64,000 bases of DNA from Planctomycetota bacterium (GTDB lineage Bacteria > Planctomycetota > UBA8742 > UBA2392): contig JAHBYA010000011.1 in NCBI GenBank assembly GCA_019636195.1, positions 62,001-126,000 of the forward strand. Reading direction: 5' to 3'. Below, in pieces: positions 24,177-33,600 of the stretch. The notes under the pieces were generated by a model that worked only from the letters and a program-made list of their open reading frames with translations, searched no databases and was not told the origin of the DNA. Position numbers and translations under genes: made by a program. Every line of letters begins with the position of its first letter. Positions within the stretch are counted from its first letter, which is position 1.

Positions 24177-25909
24177 CGGCGAAGGCCCGGCAGAGTGTAG
24201 CCCCTGCGGGCTTCGTCAATGCGGTACCAGCCGGTCTGGCCTTCGCCCTCGAGCTGCGCGATGTGGGTGACCTTCAGCTCAAGGTAGCTTTTGAGTTCTT
24301 CAATCGTCACCTGGCGGTCGCGGTTGGCGTCGGCCTCGCCGCCCAGGCCCTGCAGGGCAAAACTGCTGAACAACCCGTGCGCAAGGTCGTCGATTTCAAG
24401 GGCCGGCATGGGTGCGCCGTCAACCTCGGCGCTGCTGCTGGCCAGCAGGTTGACGGCTGTGCCGCGTGCGCGCGCGCGGGCAATCACGTCATCAAGTCGG
24501 CAACCTTTGGCGCCGTTTGCGCGCACCGCCGCCAGCGCCTCGGGCGTCGTTGCGCAGCGTTTGTCGGCCGGCGCGTTGAAGCTGCAATCCAGCACCAGCG
24601 TCAGGGTGCGCGGCCGGTTTGCGAGCAGCAGGTCCAGCAGCGCGTTCAGCGGCATCCTCTCGGGCGCGGCGCCCGCGGGCTGCGCCAGAACAAGGTGCAG
24701 CTCGCCCTTGTCGTCCATGCTGCCGACGCCGCTGAAATACAGGATTACGTCGTCGTTGCCGCGCGCCAGCGTGGCGATGTCGCGCGCCGCCTGCTCAACG
24801 GCGCGGCGCGTCGCGCGAGGACCCACGGCTGCGCGCAGCGCGCCCTCCGGCACCGCGTCGTTGGCGGCTTCCACGGCCTGCGCCGCGAACTCCTGCGCGT
24901 CGCGGGCGGCAAAGCGCGTCAGCGGCACACCCGCCTGGCCCGCGCCGTCAACGCCGATCACCAGCGCCAGCCGACGGCGGATGCCGGCCCGGAACCGCTC
25001 CGTCTCAGATAGCGGCTTCAGTTCGGTGGTCACGTAACGCAGCGCGGCCTTGTAGGCCTCATTCTCCGCAATCGGCATCAGCTTGCCGCCGATTTTCTGC
25101 CAGTTGCTTTCATCGAAGTGGCTGGGCGTGCTGTAGATGCTGAACAGGTTGAAGCCTTCGTCAAAGTCATCCAGGCTGCGGATGATGGTGTCCGGCGGTT
25201 GCAGGCGCTTGCCCGCCAGCTCTTCGTCGCGATTGGTCGGGTACAGCTTCAGGTCAACATGCAGGTGGGCGTCAAAGTCTTCATCGGCAATGAACCACGA
25301 GAAAATCGGGCTCACCATCCACCAGATGAACATGTTCCAGCCATAGGCGCCGTTGCTGTCCACATAGCCGATGTCGTGGCGCTTGAGCGTGGGCACGATG
25401 ATGATGTCCAGCCCCTGCTTCAGGGCGGCGGCCTGCAGGTCGGCACGGCTGGTGTCCGCGGTGGCGCCTTCGATGGCCTCAACGGACTGGAACATGCGGT
25501 ACTGGCGCAGGACGTCAAGCATCTGGCGGTGCAGGCCTTCGGGTCCATTCAGCCGTTCGTCGTCGGGCACCAGCACCCAGCGTTTGGTGTTTTCGACGTT
25601 GCTGCGCTTGTCGTCGATTTCCAGCGCCATCCGGAACGGGGCCAGCCCCACGCGCAGCGGCAGCGGCTGCCAGTCGGACGGGATGATCTTCTCGCGCTCG
25701 ACGTCGGCTTTCAGGTCGGGCGTTTCGATGTTGCTGCAGGATGCGAGCAGGCCGGCAAGCACCAACAGCGCCGCCAGGCGCGGCAGGCTTGAAAGCAAGG
25801 TTTTCGGTGCTCGGTGTTGCAATGCCCGGCCCTGTGCCACGCTGCTTCGGCGCTGGTGGCGAACACCGCACACCACACGCCGAACGCCGCACCCAAGATC
25901 ACTCTCCAT
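24173..25909 (-). CDS. Caspase-fold (C14-like) lipoprotein with altered catalytic dyad
   Basis: About 578 residues. A lipobox LLASC (Cys58 counted from the ATG at 25909) follows an unusually long N-terminus, so a downstream non-ATG start is possible. Residues 60-300 are an uncharacterised envelope domain. Residues about 313-510 resemble a caspase/C14 domain: ALVIGVDGAG, FAARDAQEFA, ILYFSGVG and LVLDCSFNA. The catalytic His of YFSGHG is Val395, and at the Cys position there is Ser443 with Cys442 shifted by one, so it is probably inactive. An EF-hand-like DANRDRQVTIEEL follows (527-539). It overlaps the kinase gene by 11 nt. Confidence 0.75.
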   Translation of the reverse strand: MESDLGCGVRRVVCGVRHQRRSSVAQGRALQHRAPKTLLSSLPRLAALLVLAGLLASCSNIETPDLKADVEREKIIPSDWQPLPLRVGLAPFRMALEIDDKRSNVENTKRWVLVPDDERLNGPEGLHRQMLDVLRQYRMFQSVEAIEGATADTSRADLQAAALKQGLDIIIVPTLKRHDIGYVDSNGAYGWNMFIWWMVSPIFSWFIADEDFDAHLHVDLKLYPTNRDEELAGKRLQPPDTIIRSLDDFDEGFNLFSIYSTPSHFDESNWQKIGGKLMPIAENEAYKAALRYVTTELKPLSETERFRAGIRRRLALVIGVDGAGQAGVPLTRFAARDAQEFAAQAVEAANDAVPEGALRAAVGPRATRRAVEQAARDIATLARGNDDVILYFSGVGSMDDKGELHLVLAQPAGAAPERMPLNALLDLLLANRPRTLTLVLDCSFNAPADKRCATTPEALAAVRANGAKGCRLDDVIARARARGTAVNLLASSSAEVDGAPMPALEIDDLAHGLFSSFALQGLGGEADANRDRQVTIEELKSYLELKVTHIAQLEGEGQTGWYRIDEARRGYTLPGLRR

Positions 25910-28900
25910 CGCCGTCCTTGTCCTTGCTGTCAAGGGTGAAGGTCTCAATGCAGCGGAAGCCGCGGCCGGCGCTGCGGTCCAGAAGCGGCGCCACGCTGAT
26001 CTTGGCCCGCCGCGCATACCGGAACCACAGCTCGGCGCGCAGGCCGGGCTCGGCGCCTTTGGCCACAGCGGTTTCCTCGGACAGGCCGGATGTCCACTCT
26101 GCCACGTTGCTGCCCATGTCGCGCGCGCCGGTCGGGTTGGCGTCCCATTCGGCTGTGCCCACTTCGCGCGGGTGCGCCACCCCGGCGGGCGGAGCCTTGT
26201 CGCGGGTGCCCCACGGGAAATCCGTGGCGTTGATATCGCCCATGCGCGGAGCGCCGGCGGCGACCTCCCACTCGTCGGGCGTGGGCAGGCGTTTGCCCTT
26301 CCAGGTCGCGTAGGCGTGCGCTTCAAACCAGCAGATGCCGGTCACCGGGTACTTGGCAAAGCTGGCGTCAAAGCCGCCCTCCACCCAGCCGGCTGGGCCT
26401 GCGCGGCCTGTCCCGTCGGTGAAGCGCGAAAGCATTGTGCGGGCCGACTCGTGCCACAGCTCGGGCCGTTCATACCCGCCGGCCTCGACAAACTTGAGGA
26501 AGTCTTCGTTGGTAACCGGGTACTTGTCGATCAGCAGCAGCTCGGACTGTTCCAGCTGGCGCTGCGGGTTCTGGTCGCTTTCGCGGTTGCTGCCCAGCAA
26601 GAACGTCCCGCGCGGCAACAGCACCTGGCCCTCGCTGACTTGCGCCAGCGCCAGCCGGGTTTTGATGTCGCGCAACTGCGCGCGGATGCCTTCCAGTGTG
26701 GCCGGGTCGGTGATGTAGCGCTGTGCTTTCTCAAGCAGCTCAGCCCGCGCGGCGTCGCCTTGCGCGGCATCCGCCTCAATCATCAGCGTGGCGCCAAGCT
26801 TTCGCCGCAACTCTTCGCGGTAGGTGCGGGCTCGGGCAGCGTAATCGGGGTCGGTGAGTGACGGCTGCAACTCGTCGTAATCAAGCAGCACTTCTTCCAT
26901 TTGTTCGCCGGTGGTGGCGCCGGTGTCGCGGGCGCGCAACTGCTCCAGGCGCGCAAGCTGCATCATGCGGTCAAGGCGTGAGCGGTCGGCGGGGGTGGCA
27001 AACGGGCTGGTGGCAGCCTCATTGATGGCGGTGCGGATGTGGGTCTGGGCCTCGGTCCAGCGTTTGTCGTTGACGGCTTCATCGGCGGCGGCCATCGCCT
27101 GCCGGAAGCGTGACTGCTTCTGCACAAGCTCGCGCAGAGTCGTGCGGGCTTCGTCAATCTCGGCGGCTTTACGGCCGGTGCCGGCGCCGGTGTCCAGCAT
27201 CAGCTCGGCAACGTCCAGCCGCTGCGCGTCAATCGCCCGGGTTGCGAAGTTCAGCGCGGCCGTCGCCTTGGTGTCCAGCGCGCGGTTGCGCAGGCGCGTG
27301 CCGGTATCGCCGGGCGCGGAAACAGCCATGGCCTGGTCGCAGGTGCTGATCGTGTCAATCAGGGCGCGGGTGGCGTCTTCGTACTTCTTGGCCGCGACCG
27401 CCGCCACCAGTTTGCCCTCGGCGGCCTCCACCAGCGCGCGCAGTCGGTCCATGTCGGCTTCCTGCTGTTTGCGCTGCTCATAATCGCGCATCCACGCGCC
27501 GATCTCGGCGATGGCGTTGGCGACACGCAGCTTTTCTTCTTCCAGGCCTTCCACGCGGATGGCGCGCACCTGCACAAACGCGTTGCTGGCGTCCGCGTAA
27601 GCCTGGCTGAGCTTCTCAAGCCCGGTGTTGCCGTCACTTTCCAGCCGTTTGGCGCTCGTCAGCAACGCCTCGGCGGCGGCCAGCGATTCGTTGAATTCCT
27701 TGCGCAACTGCTGCTGGCGCCGGCGTTCTTCACCTTCGCGGCGCAGCGTTTCTTCGCGCACGGTGGCTTCGCCGTTGACGGTGTTGGCCTGGGTCAGGCC
27801 GGTGCTGGCGCGTTCGTCGTCGCCCAGCGTGATCAGCGCCGACTGGTACTTGCCCGCGGCGTCAGTGGCCAGTTTGCGCGCCTGGCCAAAGTTCTCGGCG
27901 CCGAGTGCGGTCCGGGCTTCCTTGAGAAAGCCGTCGGCCTCCGAGATTGCGGCTTCGGCGCGCCGGATGCCGGCCTGCTGCGCCGCCTGCCAGGCGAAAA
28001 TGCTGCCGCCGATCAGGGCTGCCAGCACCAGGCTGCTGGTGATGACGGCGACCTTGTTGCGCTTGATCCACTTGGCAATGAGCTGGCCAAAGCTGTACTC
28101 GACGGCGGCAAGCGTGCGGCCTTCCTGCCAGCTGCGCAGGTTGTCAATCAGCTCGGCAACGCTGGCGATGCGCTTGTGTGCCTGCTTGGCAAGGCACTTC
28201 ATCGCAAGCTGCTCAAGCTCGGCGGGTACGCGCCGTTCGGTGTTCATGACGCTGGGCGGCTCAGGGTTGAAGTTCTTTACCTGGTCGAGCACCTGGGCGC
28301 TGGTCTGCGCCGTCCAGGGCGTCTGCAACGCCAGCAGTTCGTACAGTATAACGCCCAGCGAAAAGATGTCGCTTTCCGGGCCCATCGTGTTCACTTCGCC
28401 GCGGGCCTGCTCCGGGCTCATGTAGCTGGGTGTGCCCAGAATGCTGCCGGCCATGGTGCGCGCGGCGTCGTCGTCCTGTCGGTCGCTGACCACGGCGCGG
28501 TCGGCTGTGTCTTCTTTGCGGCCGACAATCTTGGCCACGCCCCAGTCCATGATCTGCACTTCGCCGAAGCGCCCGACCATGATGTTGGCGGGTTTCAGGT
28601 CGCGGTGGATCACGCCCTTGGAATGGGCAAACGCCACGCCTTCACAGACCTTGATGAAGATGTCCACCAGCCGGTTGACGGGGAAGGCTTTTTCGGCGCT
28701 GGGGTCTTTCTTGCGCAGACGCTTGAGGATGCTGGACAGGTCTTCGCCTTCAACCAGCTTCATCGTGAAGTACAGGTTGCCCCGGCCGTCCACGCCGATT
28801 TCGTGTACCGGCACGATGTTGGGGTGTTCAAGCTGGCCGGTGATCTGGGCTTCTTCAAGGAAGCGCTCCACCAGGTCGCGGCGGTCGAGCATTTCTTTGC

Positions 28901-30626
28901 GCAGCACTTTCAGCGCGACGCTGCGGCGCAGGTCGTTGTCTTCGACCTCGATGACCTTGCCCATGCCGCCGCGGGCGATTTCGCGCACGACGCTATAGCG
29001 CCGCTTGCTGCCGGCGAGCTTTTTCAACTTGCTGGTGTGTTTGCCGATCTTGACGCCTGAGCCGATGCCCATCTGCGCGCGCAGGTCGGCCAGCGTCATC
29101 TCGTGGGCTTCTATCGTGTCGCCCAGCTTGTCGCCGGTGACGTTGCTTTCGACACCCAGCTTGCTTTCGCTGCGATCGCGCAGGCCGGGCCGGCCGCCTT
29201 CGCCGGTCTGGAAGTGCGTGCGCCCGCCGGTGCTGGCGTTGCTGGGGTGGCTGCCGGTCGTGACCTCAGAGTCATTGGCGAGGTCGGCAAGGCTGACGTC
29301 ACTGTCATCGACAATCGTGCCGCCGGTGTACTCGCCGGTCGGGAAATCCGTGTTGACCGTGACCAGCAGGTCAGAGTCGAGGGTCGAGATCGGCTCCTGC
29401 GCCTCGCTCTGCGGCGGAGCGGTCGCGACAAAGTCATCCTGCTCGGTGGATATCCGGTGCGACGCTGTGGCGCCCTTCGTGAGTTCCTCGCTGTCGAACA
29501 GTGTCTGGCCGTCAAGCGGCTTGGGCGGCGCGATGCTGTCGTGCAGCACTTCTTCGGGCGTGCTGGTAAGGTCTGCGGGCGGGCCGAAATAGCTGTCGTC
29601 GGCTTGCTCCATGACTTCGTTGACCGCGCTGTCATTCATCAGCTGCGAAATGACTTCCGACTCGTCGGGCGCGTAGGTATCGAGCATGTCGGGCGAGAGT
29701 TCGTCTTCATCGCCGAAGCTCGCAAAGTCGTCGCTGGCGCCCTTGGTCGCGCGCATGGCAAACGTGGGCGCGGGCGCAGCCGGCTGCCGCTTTGAGTCGC
29801 CGGTGGCTGTGTCGCTGCGGGTGTCACCGACGCGCATGCCGGTGATGCCCAGACTGGTGTCTTCCTTGTCGCCGTGCAGGGTGTCGCCCGCAACCGTGGC
29901 CGACATGCCGAGTGAAGTCGATTCGATGGACTCACTTTCCGGCTCAAGCTGAAATCCTTCATCGGCGTTGATGGCCTGGATCAGTTCTTCTTCGTCGAGG
30001 TCCACATGGTCGAGGTCGTCCAGCTTGACCTGGGCCATGCGCGCGCTCGGCGTGCGCTCAATCAGTTCCGGCTCAGGCAGGGCCTCCACTTCGCCGGTCT
30101 GGCGGTCTTCAAACAGGCTGTCGCCGCTGCGCGAATCGGGCGGGGGCAGCTCCATCTCAAGGTTGCTGTCGGTGTCGCCGGGGTCGGCGTAGGCGTAGTT
30201 TGGCGCCAGTGGCTCAACGAACTTCGGCACTTCCGAGAACACTTCGTCTTCCGGGGCGAGTTCGCCCTCCGGAGCCAGTTCGGGCTCCGGGTCCAGGCCG
30301 GGGCGCGAAAGTTTTTCGGTGTCGCGATGGAACGGGCTGGCCTCAGGCAGCACGGTCGCGCTGCCCGCCGAATACAGCAGGCGCTGCTTCAACTCGTCCA
30401 GCGTCTCGTCCGGGTGCGCCTCGAGCACAGCCAGCGCTGCCTCAACGCTCAGCCAGCCCTTTTCGACGACAAGCTCGTACGCGCACAGGTCCGGTTCTTT
30501 GCGGCGGCGGCGGGCCAGCTCAATGCGCAGGGCGGTTGACTGGCCGACGGTCAGCAGCCCGCGCCGCTCAGCGCGGTCAAAGAACAACTCGTCAAGTTGC
30601 TGGTTGTCGTCCATACCCGCGTTCAC
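25899..30626 (-). CDS. Membrane Ser/Thr protein kinase with extracytoplasmic SUMF1 domain
   Basis: A 1575-residue protein. Residues 1-530 form a long acidic, Asp/Glu/Ser/Thr-rich cytoplasmic segment with repeated short motifs (TSLG, GDT); a Hanks-type kinase covers about 544-830 with ARGGMGKV, catalytic Lys573, HRDLKPAN (Asp676) and DWG (694-696); a membrane helix spans about 859-878; then a long coiled-coil-rich region; and a SUMF1/formylglycine-generating-enzyme-like domain fills about 1332-1565 (YPVTNEDFLKFVE, LPTPDEWEVAA, NVAEWTSG, GFRCIE). Only one Cys is visible near the end of that domain, so true FGE activity is doubtful. The GTG at 30626 overlaps the previous stop (GTGA); an ATG at 30614 is the alternative. 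Confidence 0.9.
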   Translation of the reverse strand: MNAGMDDNQQLDELFFDRAERRGLLTVGQSTALRIELARRRRKEPDLCAYELVVEKGWLSVEAALAVLEAHPDETLDELKQRLLYSAGSATVLPEASPFHRDTEKLSRPGLDPEPELAPEGELAPEDEVFSEVPKFVEPLAPNYAYADPGDTDSNLEMELPPPDSRSGDSLFEDRQTGEVEALPEPELIERTPSARMAQVKLDDLDHVDLDEEELIQAINADEGFQLEPESESIESTSLGMSATVAGDTLHGDKEDTSLGITGMRVGDTRSDTATGDSKRQPAAPAPTFAMRATKGASDDFASFGDEDELSPDMLDTYAPDESEVISQLMNDSAVNEVMEQADDSYFGPPADLTSTPEEVLHDSIAPPKPLDGQTLFDSEELTKGATASHRISTEQDDFVATAPPQSEAQEPISTLDSDLLVTVNTDFPTGEYTGGTIVDDSDVSLADLANDSEVTTGSHPSNASTGGRTHFQTGEGGRPGLRDRSESKLGVESNVTGDKLGDTIEAHEMTLADLRAQMGIGSGVKIGKHTSKLKKLAGSKRRYSVVREIARGGMGKVIEVEDNDLRRSVALKVLRKEMLDRRDLVERFLEEAQITGQLEHPNIVPVHEIGVDGRGNLYFTMKLVEGEDLSSILKRLRKKDPSAEKAFPVNRLVDIFIKVCEGVAFAHSKGVIHRDLKPANIMVGRFGEVQIMDWGVAKIVGRKEDTADRAVVSDRQDDDAARTMAGSILGTPSYMSPEQARGEVNTMGPESDIFSLGVILYELLALQTPWTAQTSAQVLDQVKNFNPEPPSVMNTERRVPAELEQLAMKCLAKQAHKRIASVAELIDNLRSWQEGRTLAAVEYSFGQLIAKWIKRNKVAVITSSLVLAALIGGSIFAWQAAQQAGIRRAEAAISEADGFLKEARTALGAENFGQARKLATDAAGKYQSALITLGDDERASTGLTQANTVNGEATVREETLRREGEERRRQQQLRKEFNESLAAAEALLTSAKRLESDGNTGLEKLSQAYADASNAFVQVRAIRVEGLEEEKLRVANAIAEIGAWMRDYEQRKQQEADMDRLRALVEAAEGKLVAAVAAKKYEDATRALIDTISTCDQAMAVSAPGDTGTRLRNRALDTKATAALNFATRAIDAQRLDVAELMLDTGAGTGRKAAEIDEARTTLRELVQKQSRFRQAMAAADEAVNDKRWTEAQTHIRTAINEAATSPFATPADRSRLDRMMQLARLEQLRARDTGATTGEQMEEVLLDYDELQPSLTDPDYAARARTYREELRRKLGATLMIEADAAQGDAARAELLEKAQRYITDPATLEGIRAQLRDIKTRLALAQVSEGQVLLPRGTFLLGSNRESDQNPQRQLEQSELLLIDKYPVTNEDFLKFVEAGGYERPELWHESARTMLSRFTDGTGRAGPAGWVEGGFDASFAKYPVTGICWFEAHAYATWKGKRLPTPDEWEVAAGAPRMGDINATDFPWGTRDKAPPAGVAHPREVGTAEWDANPTGARDMGSNVAEWTSGLSEETAVAKGAEPGLRAELWFRYARRAKISVAPLLDRSAGRGFRCIETFTLDSKDKDGDGE

Positions 30627-33600
30627 TTGAACTCGACTGTGCGCAACATGTTGGTGCCGGTGGTTTTGCCGCCGACGTTGCGCTCACCAAACAGTACAAA
30701 GTAGCGCTGCTCGCTTTCATCGTACAGGCCCGTCGTGCCTGTGCCGTTATTGCCGGACGGCGGCGTCGCCAGGAACTGGAACTCCGGCCCCGGCGTGCAC
30801 ATCACCAGCGCTTCTGCCTTGCCGCGACTGGCAGGCGCGTGGATGAAGCGCACAATTTCACGGTCAAAGACGGCACCGCTGCGTGCAACGGGCTCGGCGG
30901 CCCCGGCGTTGCTGGGCAGCAGGATCGACCAGTGGTTGGCGCCGGGGTTGTACTGGTACAGGTGGTTGTTTGCGCCGGAGGCCTGGTTCTCGCCGCCCAG
31001 CAGCAGCAGACGGCCGGTCTTTTCGTTCCAGCCCAACGTAGACCACGCGCGCGCGTCGGGCGCGTCGCCGCTGGGGCTGACGACGGACGCCCAGGCTGCC
31101 GAGGTCGCTGAGCTCAGGACAAAATGCCGGCAGTCGTTGACGCGGACAGTGTTTGTCTCGCCGCCGAACATCCAGATGCGGTTGTTGTCGGGATCATACG
31201 TGAAGGCTGCGCCGCGCCGCCCAGAGGGGAAGCTGCCGGATTGTGAGACCTGGCTCCATACCATGGTGTTGAGGTTCAGGGTAAACATCAGGTTGGTCAC
31301 CGCGGGGCTGGCGGGCGGGCCGGTGTCGCCGCCGAACAGCACGATCAGGTCCTGGTTTTCGTGGTAGGTCATGCTGGCGCCCCACAACTGCGGCGGGCGC
31401 GTGCCGGTGGTTTCAAGGCGCGTCCACTCCCCGCGGCTTTCTGAGTTGTTCCACTCGAACTCCCACAATTCATTCGACACGCCGTGGTCGCAAAGGCCGC
31501 CATAGATGTAGCCCTTGCCGCTGATCATTACACCAGCCGCGTGTTTGCGGCCCTGCGGCCGGATGAGATTGATATTGAGCGGCCGGAAGATTGGCGGGTT
31601 GGTTGCGCCAAGCGTGAACTCGTACACATCGCCGTGCGAACCCAGCGTGGTTTCACCGCCGTACAGTACGAACCCGCTGCCGGGAATCTCGGCAAAGCCT
31701 GCATCGCCGCGGGGCAGCGGACGTTCTTCGGTTCCTTGCGTCACCTCGGTCCACGTGGCGTCAAACCCGCTGAGTTCGACATTGAACAACTGCTGCACGA
31801 ACACCCCGTCGCTCGATCGCTGCCCGCTGTACACATGCAGCCTGCCGGCGTGGTGCAGCACAGCCGGGTTCTTGATGCCCCCCGGCGGCTTGGAGCCGGC
31901 GCTGGTGTAGCGGTCCCACTGCCAGCTTGGGGCGGCGATGCGGTACACTTCCATGCTTGCGCCTGAGCTGTTGCTGGACGGGCCGACAAAGAACGCCGTG
32001 CGCGAGCCGGGGTGATAGCTCATGCCGCAAAGTTCAACCACCGTCGGGCCGCTGCCGATCTTGCCGACCGTCCGCTTGCTCAGCCACTGGTTGGGATTGG
32101 CAGACAGCAGGTCACAACTGAACCGGTAGATCTCGCCCGTGTTGTAAAGCAGCAGCACCTCTTTGTCCGAAGCATCGTACCAGCAGTGGTATGTGAACGT
32201 GCCGCCAAGGGTTGGCGCGTCTCCGACCACCGGCGGCGCCAGGTCAACCCATGTAAGGGGCTGTACGTTGAGCGGCAGGGCATAGACCCTCGGGCGGGAA
32301 ACCGGCCCCTGGCCAAGGATAGCGACGATCCGGTTGTTGGTGCTGTCCAGGCACGCGGCGATGGTGCTGGGTTCGTCGCCGAGGTAGGTGGGGCCGCCGA
32401 CGATGTTGGACGCGAAAATGGAACCGCCGCCGCCGGTTTCAATGATGACCGGCAGGCGCTCATGCTTGCCCGAAGTGGAACTCGGGCTCTTGCCGCCGAT
32501 CATCCACATGCGCTGGTTGGTGTTGTCCCACACCATGTTCGGGCTGCTGCGCGCGAGCTCGAAGTTCGCGTTGTCAACCCAGTTGCGGCCCGAGCCCGCA
32601 ACCACGATCTCAACTTCATCAAAGGGGTTGGGGGGCGTAGCTGCGGTTGCGCGTATCGTCACGGTGCGGTCAATGGTAGTAGTACCCGGCGTGTACCTGC
32701 CGGTGTTGTCAATGCTTCCGAACTGCGTGCCCTGGATTGTCCAGTTGATGTTGGGGTTGGCGCCCGGCGGATCAACCGTCGCTGAAAACTGGATGAACGG
32801 ACCCGCCGAGAACGTCGTGCCTTCCGGCGGCGAGATCGTAACGCCCGTTGGCGTCACGGAAGCAACCGGCATAACCGTGACCGTGGCCGGCGCCGTGATG
32901 GCTGTGTTTGCAGTGCTGCGCGCCGTGATTGTCACCTGCGTCTGCGACGGTACTGTCGCCGGCGGCGTGTAGAAGCCGTTGATCAGCGTGCCGACAACCG
33001 GGCTGAGTTCCCAGGTGACGGACATGTTGGCGTTATCCGGGTTGGGGTTGACGGGCGTAAACTGCTGGCCGCTGCCCCCGGCAAAGACCGTGGCGGTCGG
33101 GGGCGACAGCGCAAAGCTGTTTGGAGGCGGCGCCTGCAGGTCCTGCACCTGGCCGCCGACCACCGACGGGTTGACCTGGCTCACCGCCTGGATGATCACC
33201 TGCGGCGGGTTGGGCAGGAAGTGCGGCGCGGTGTATTGGCCGCTGCTGTCAATGATGCCGACCTGGCTGTTGCCCTGGCCGCGTTCGCTGCCGTTCCACC
33301 ACACGCGCCAGTTCACGCCTTGCGGCGCGCCCGAGGGCGACACGACCGCCGTAAATGTGCGCTGGCCGTCCAGCAGCAACGGGCCGCTGCCGACTGAACT
33401 GACGGCAATGCTGGTCGGCATGGGCTGTACGGTAAGCTCGTAGGTGCCGGACACACCGTTTACGGCCGTCGCGCGAACGTAAATCTTGGCGGGGTTGGGA
33501 ACCGTTGGGGGGGCCGTGTAGCGGCCGCCCTGCGTGATCGTGCCGTTGGGTGAGCCGCCATCGACCGACCACACCACCTGCTGCGGGGCTGTCGCCTGCA

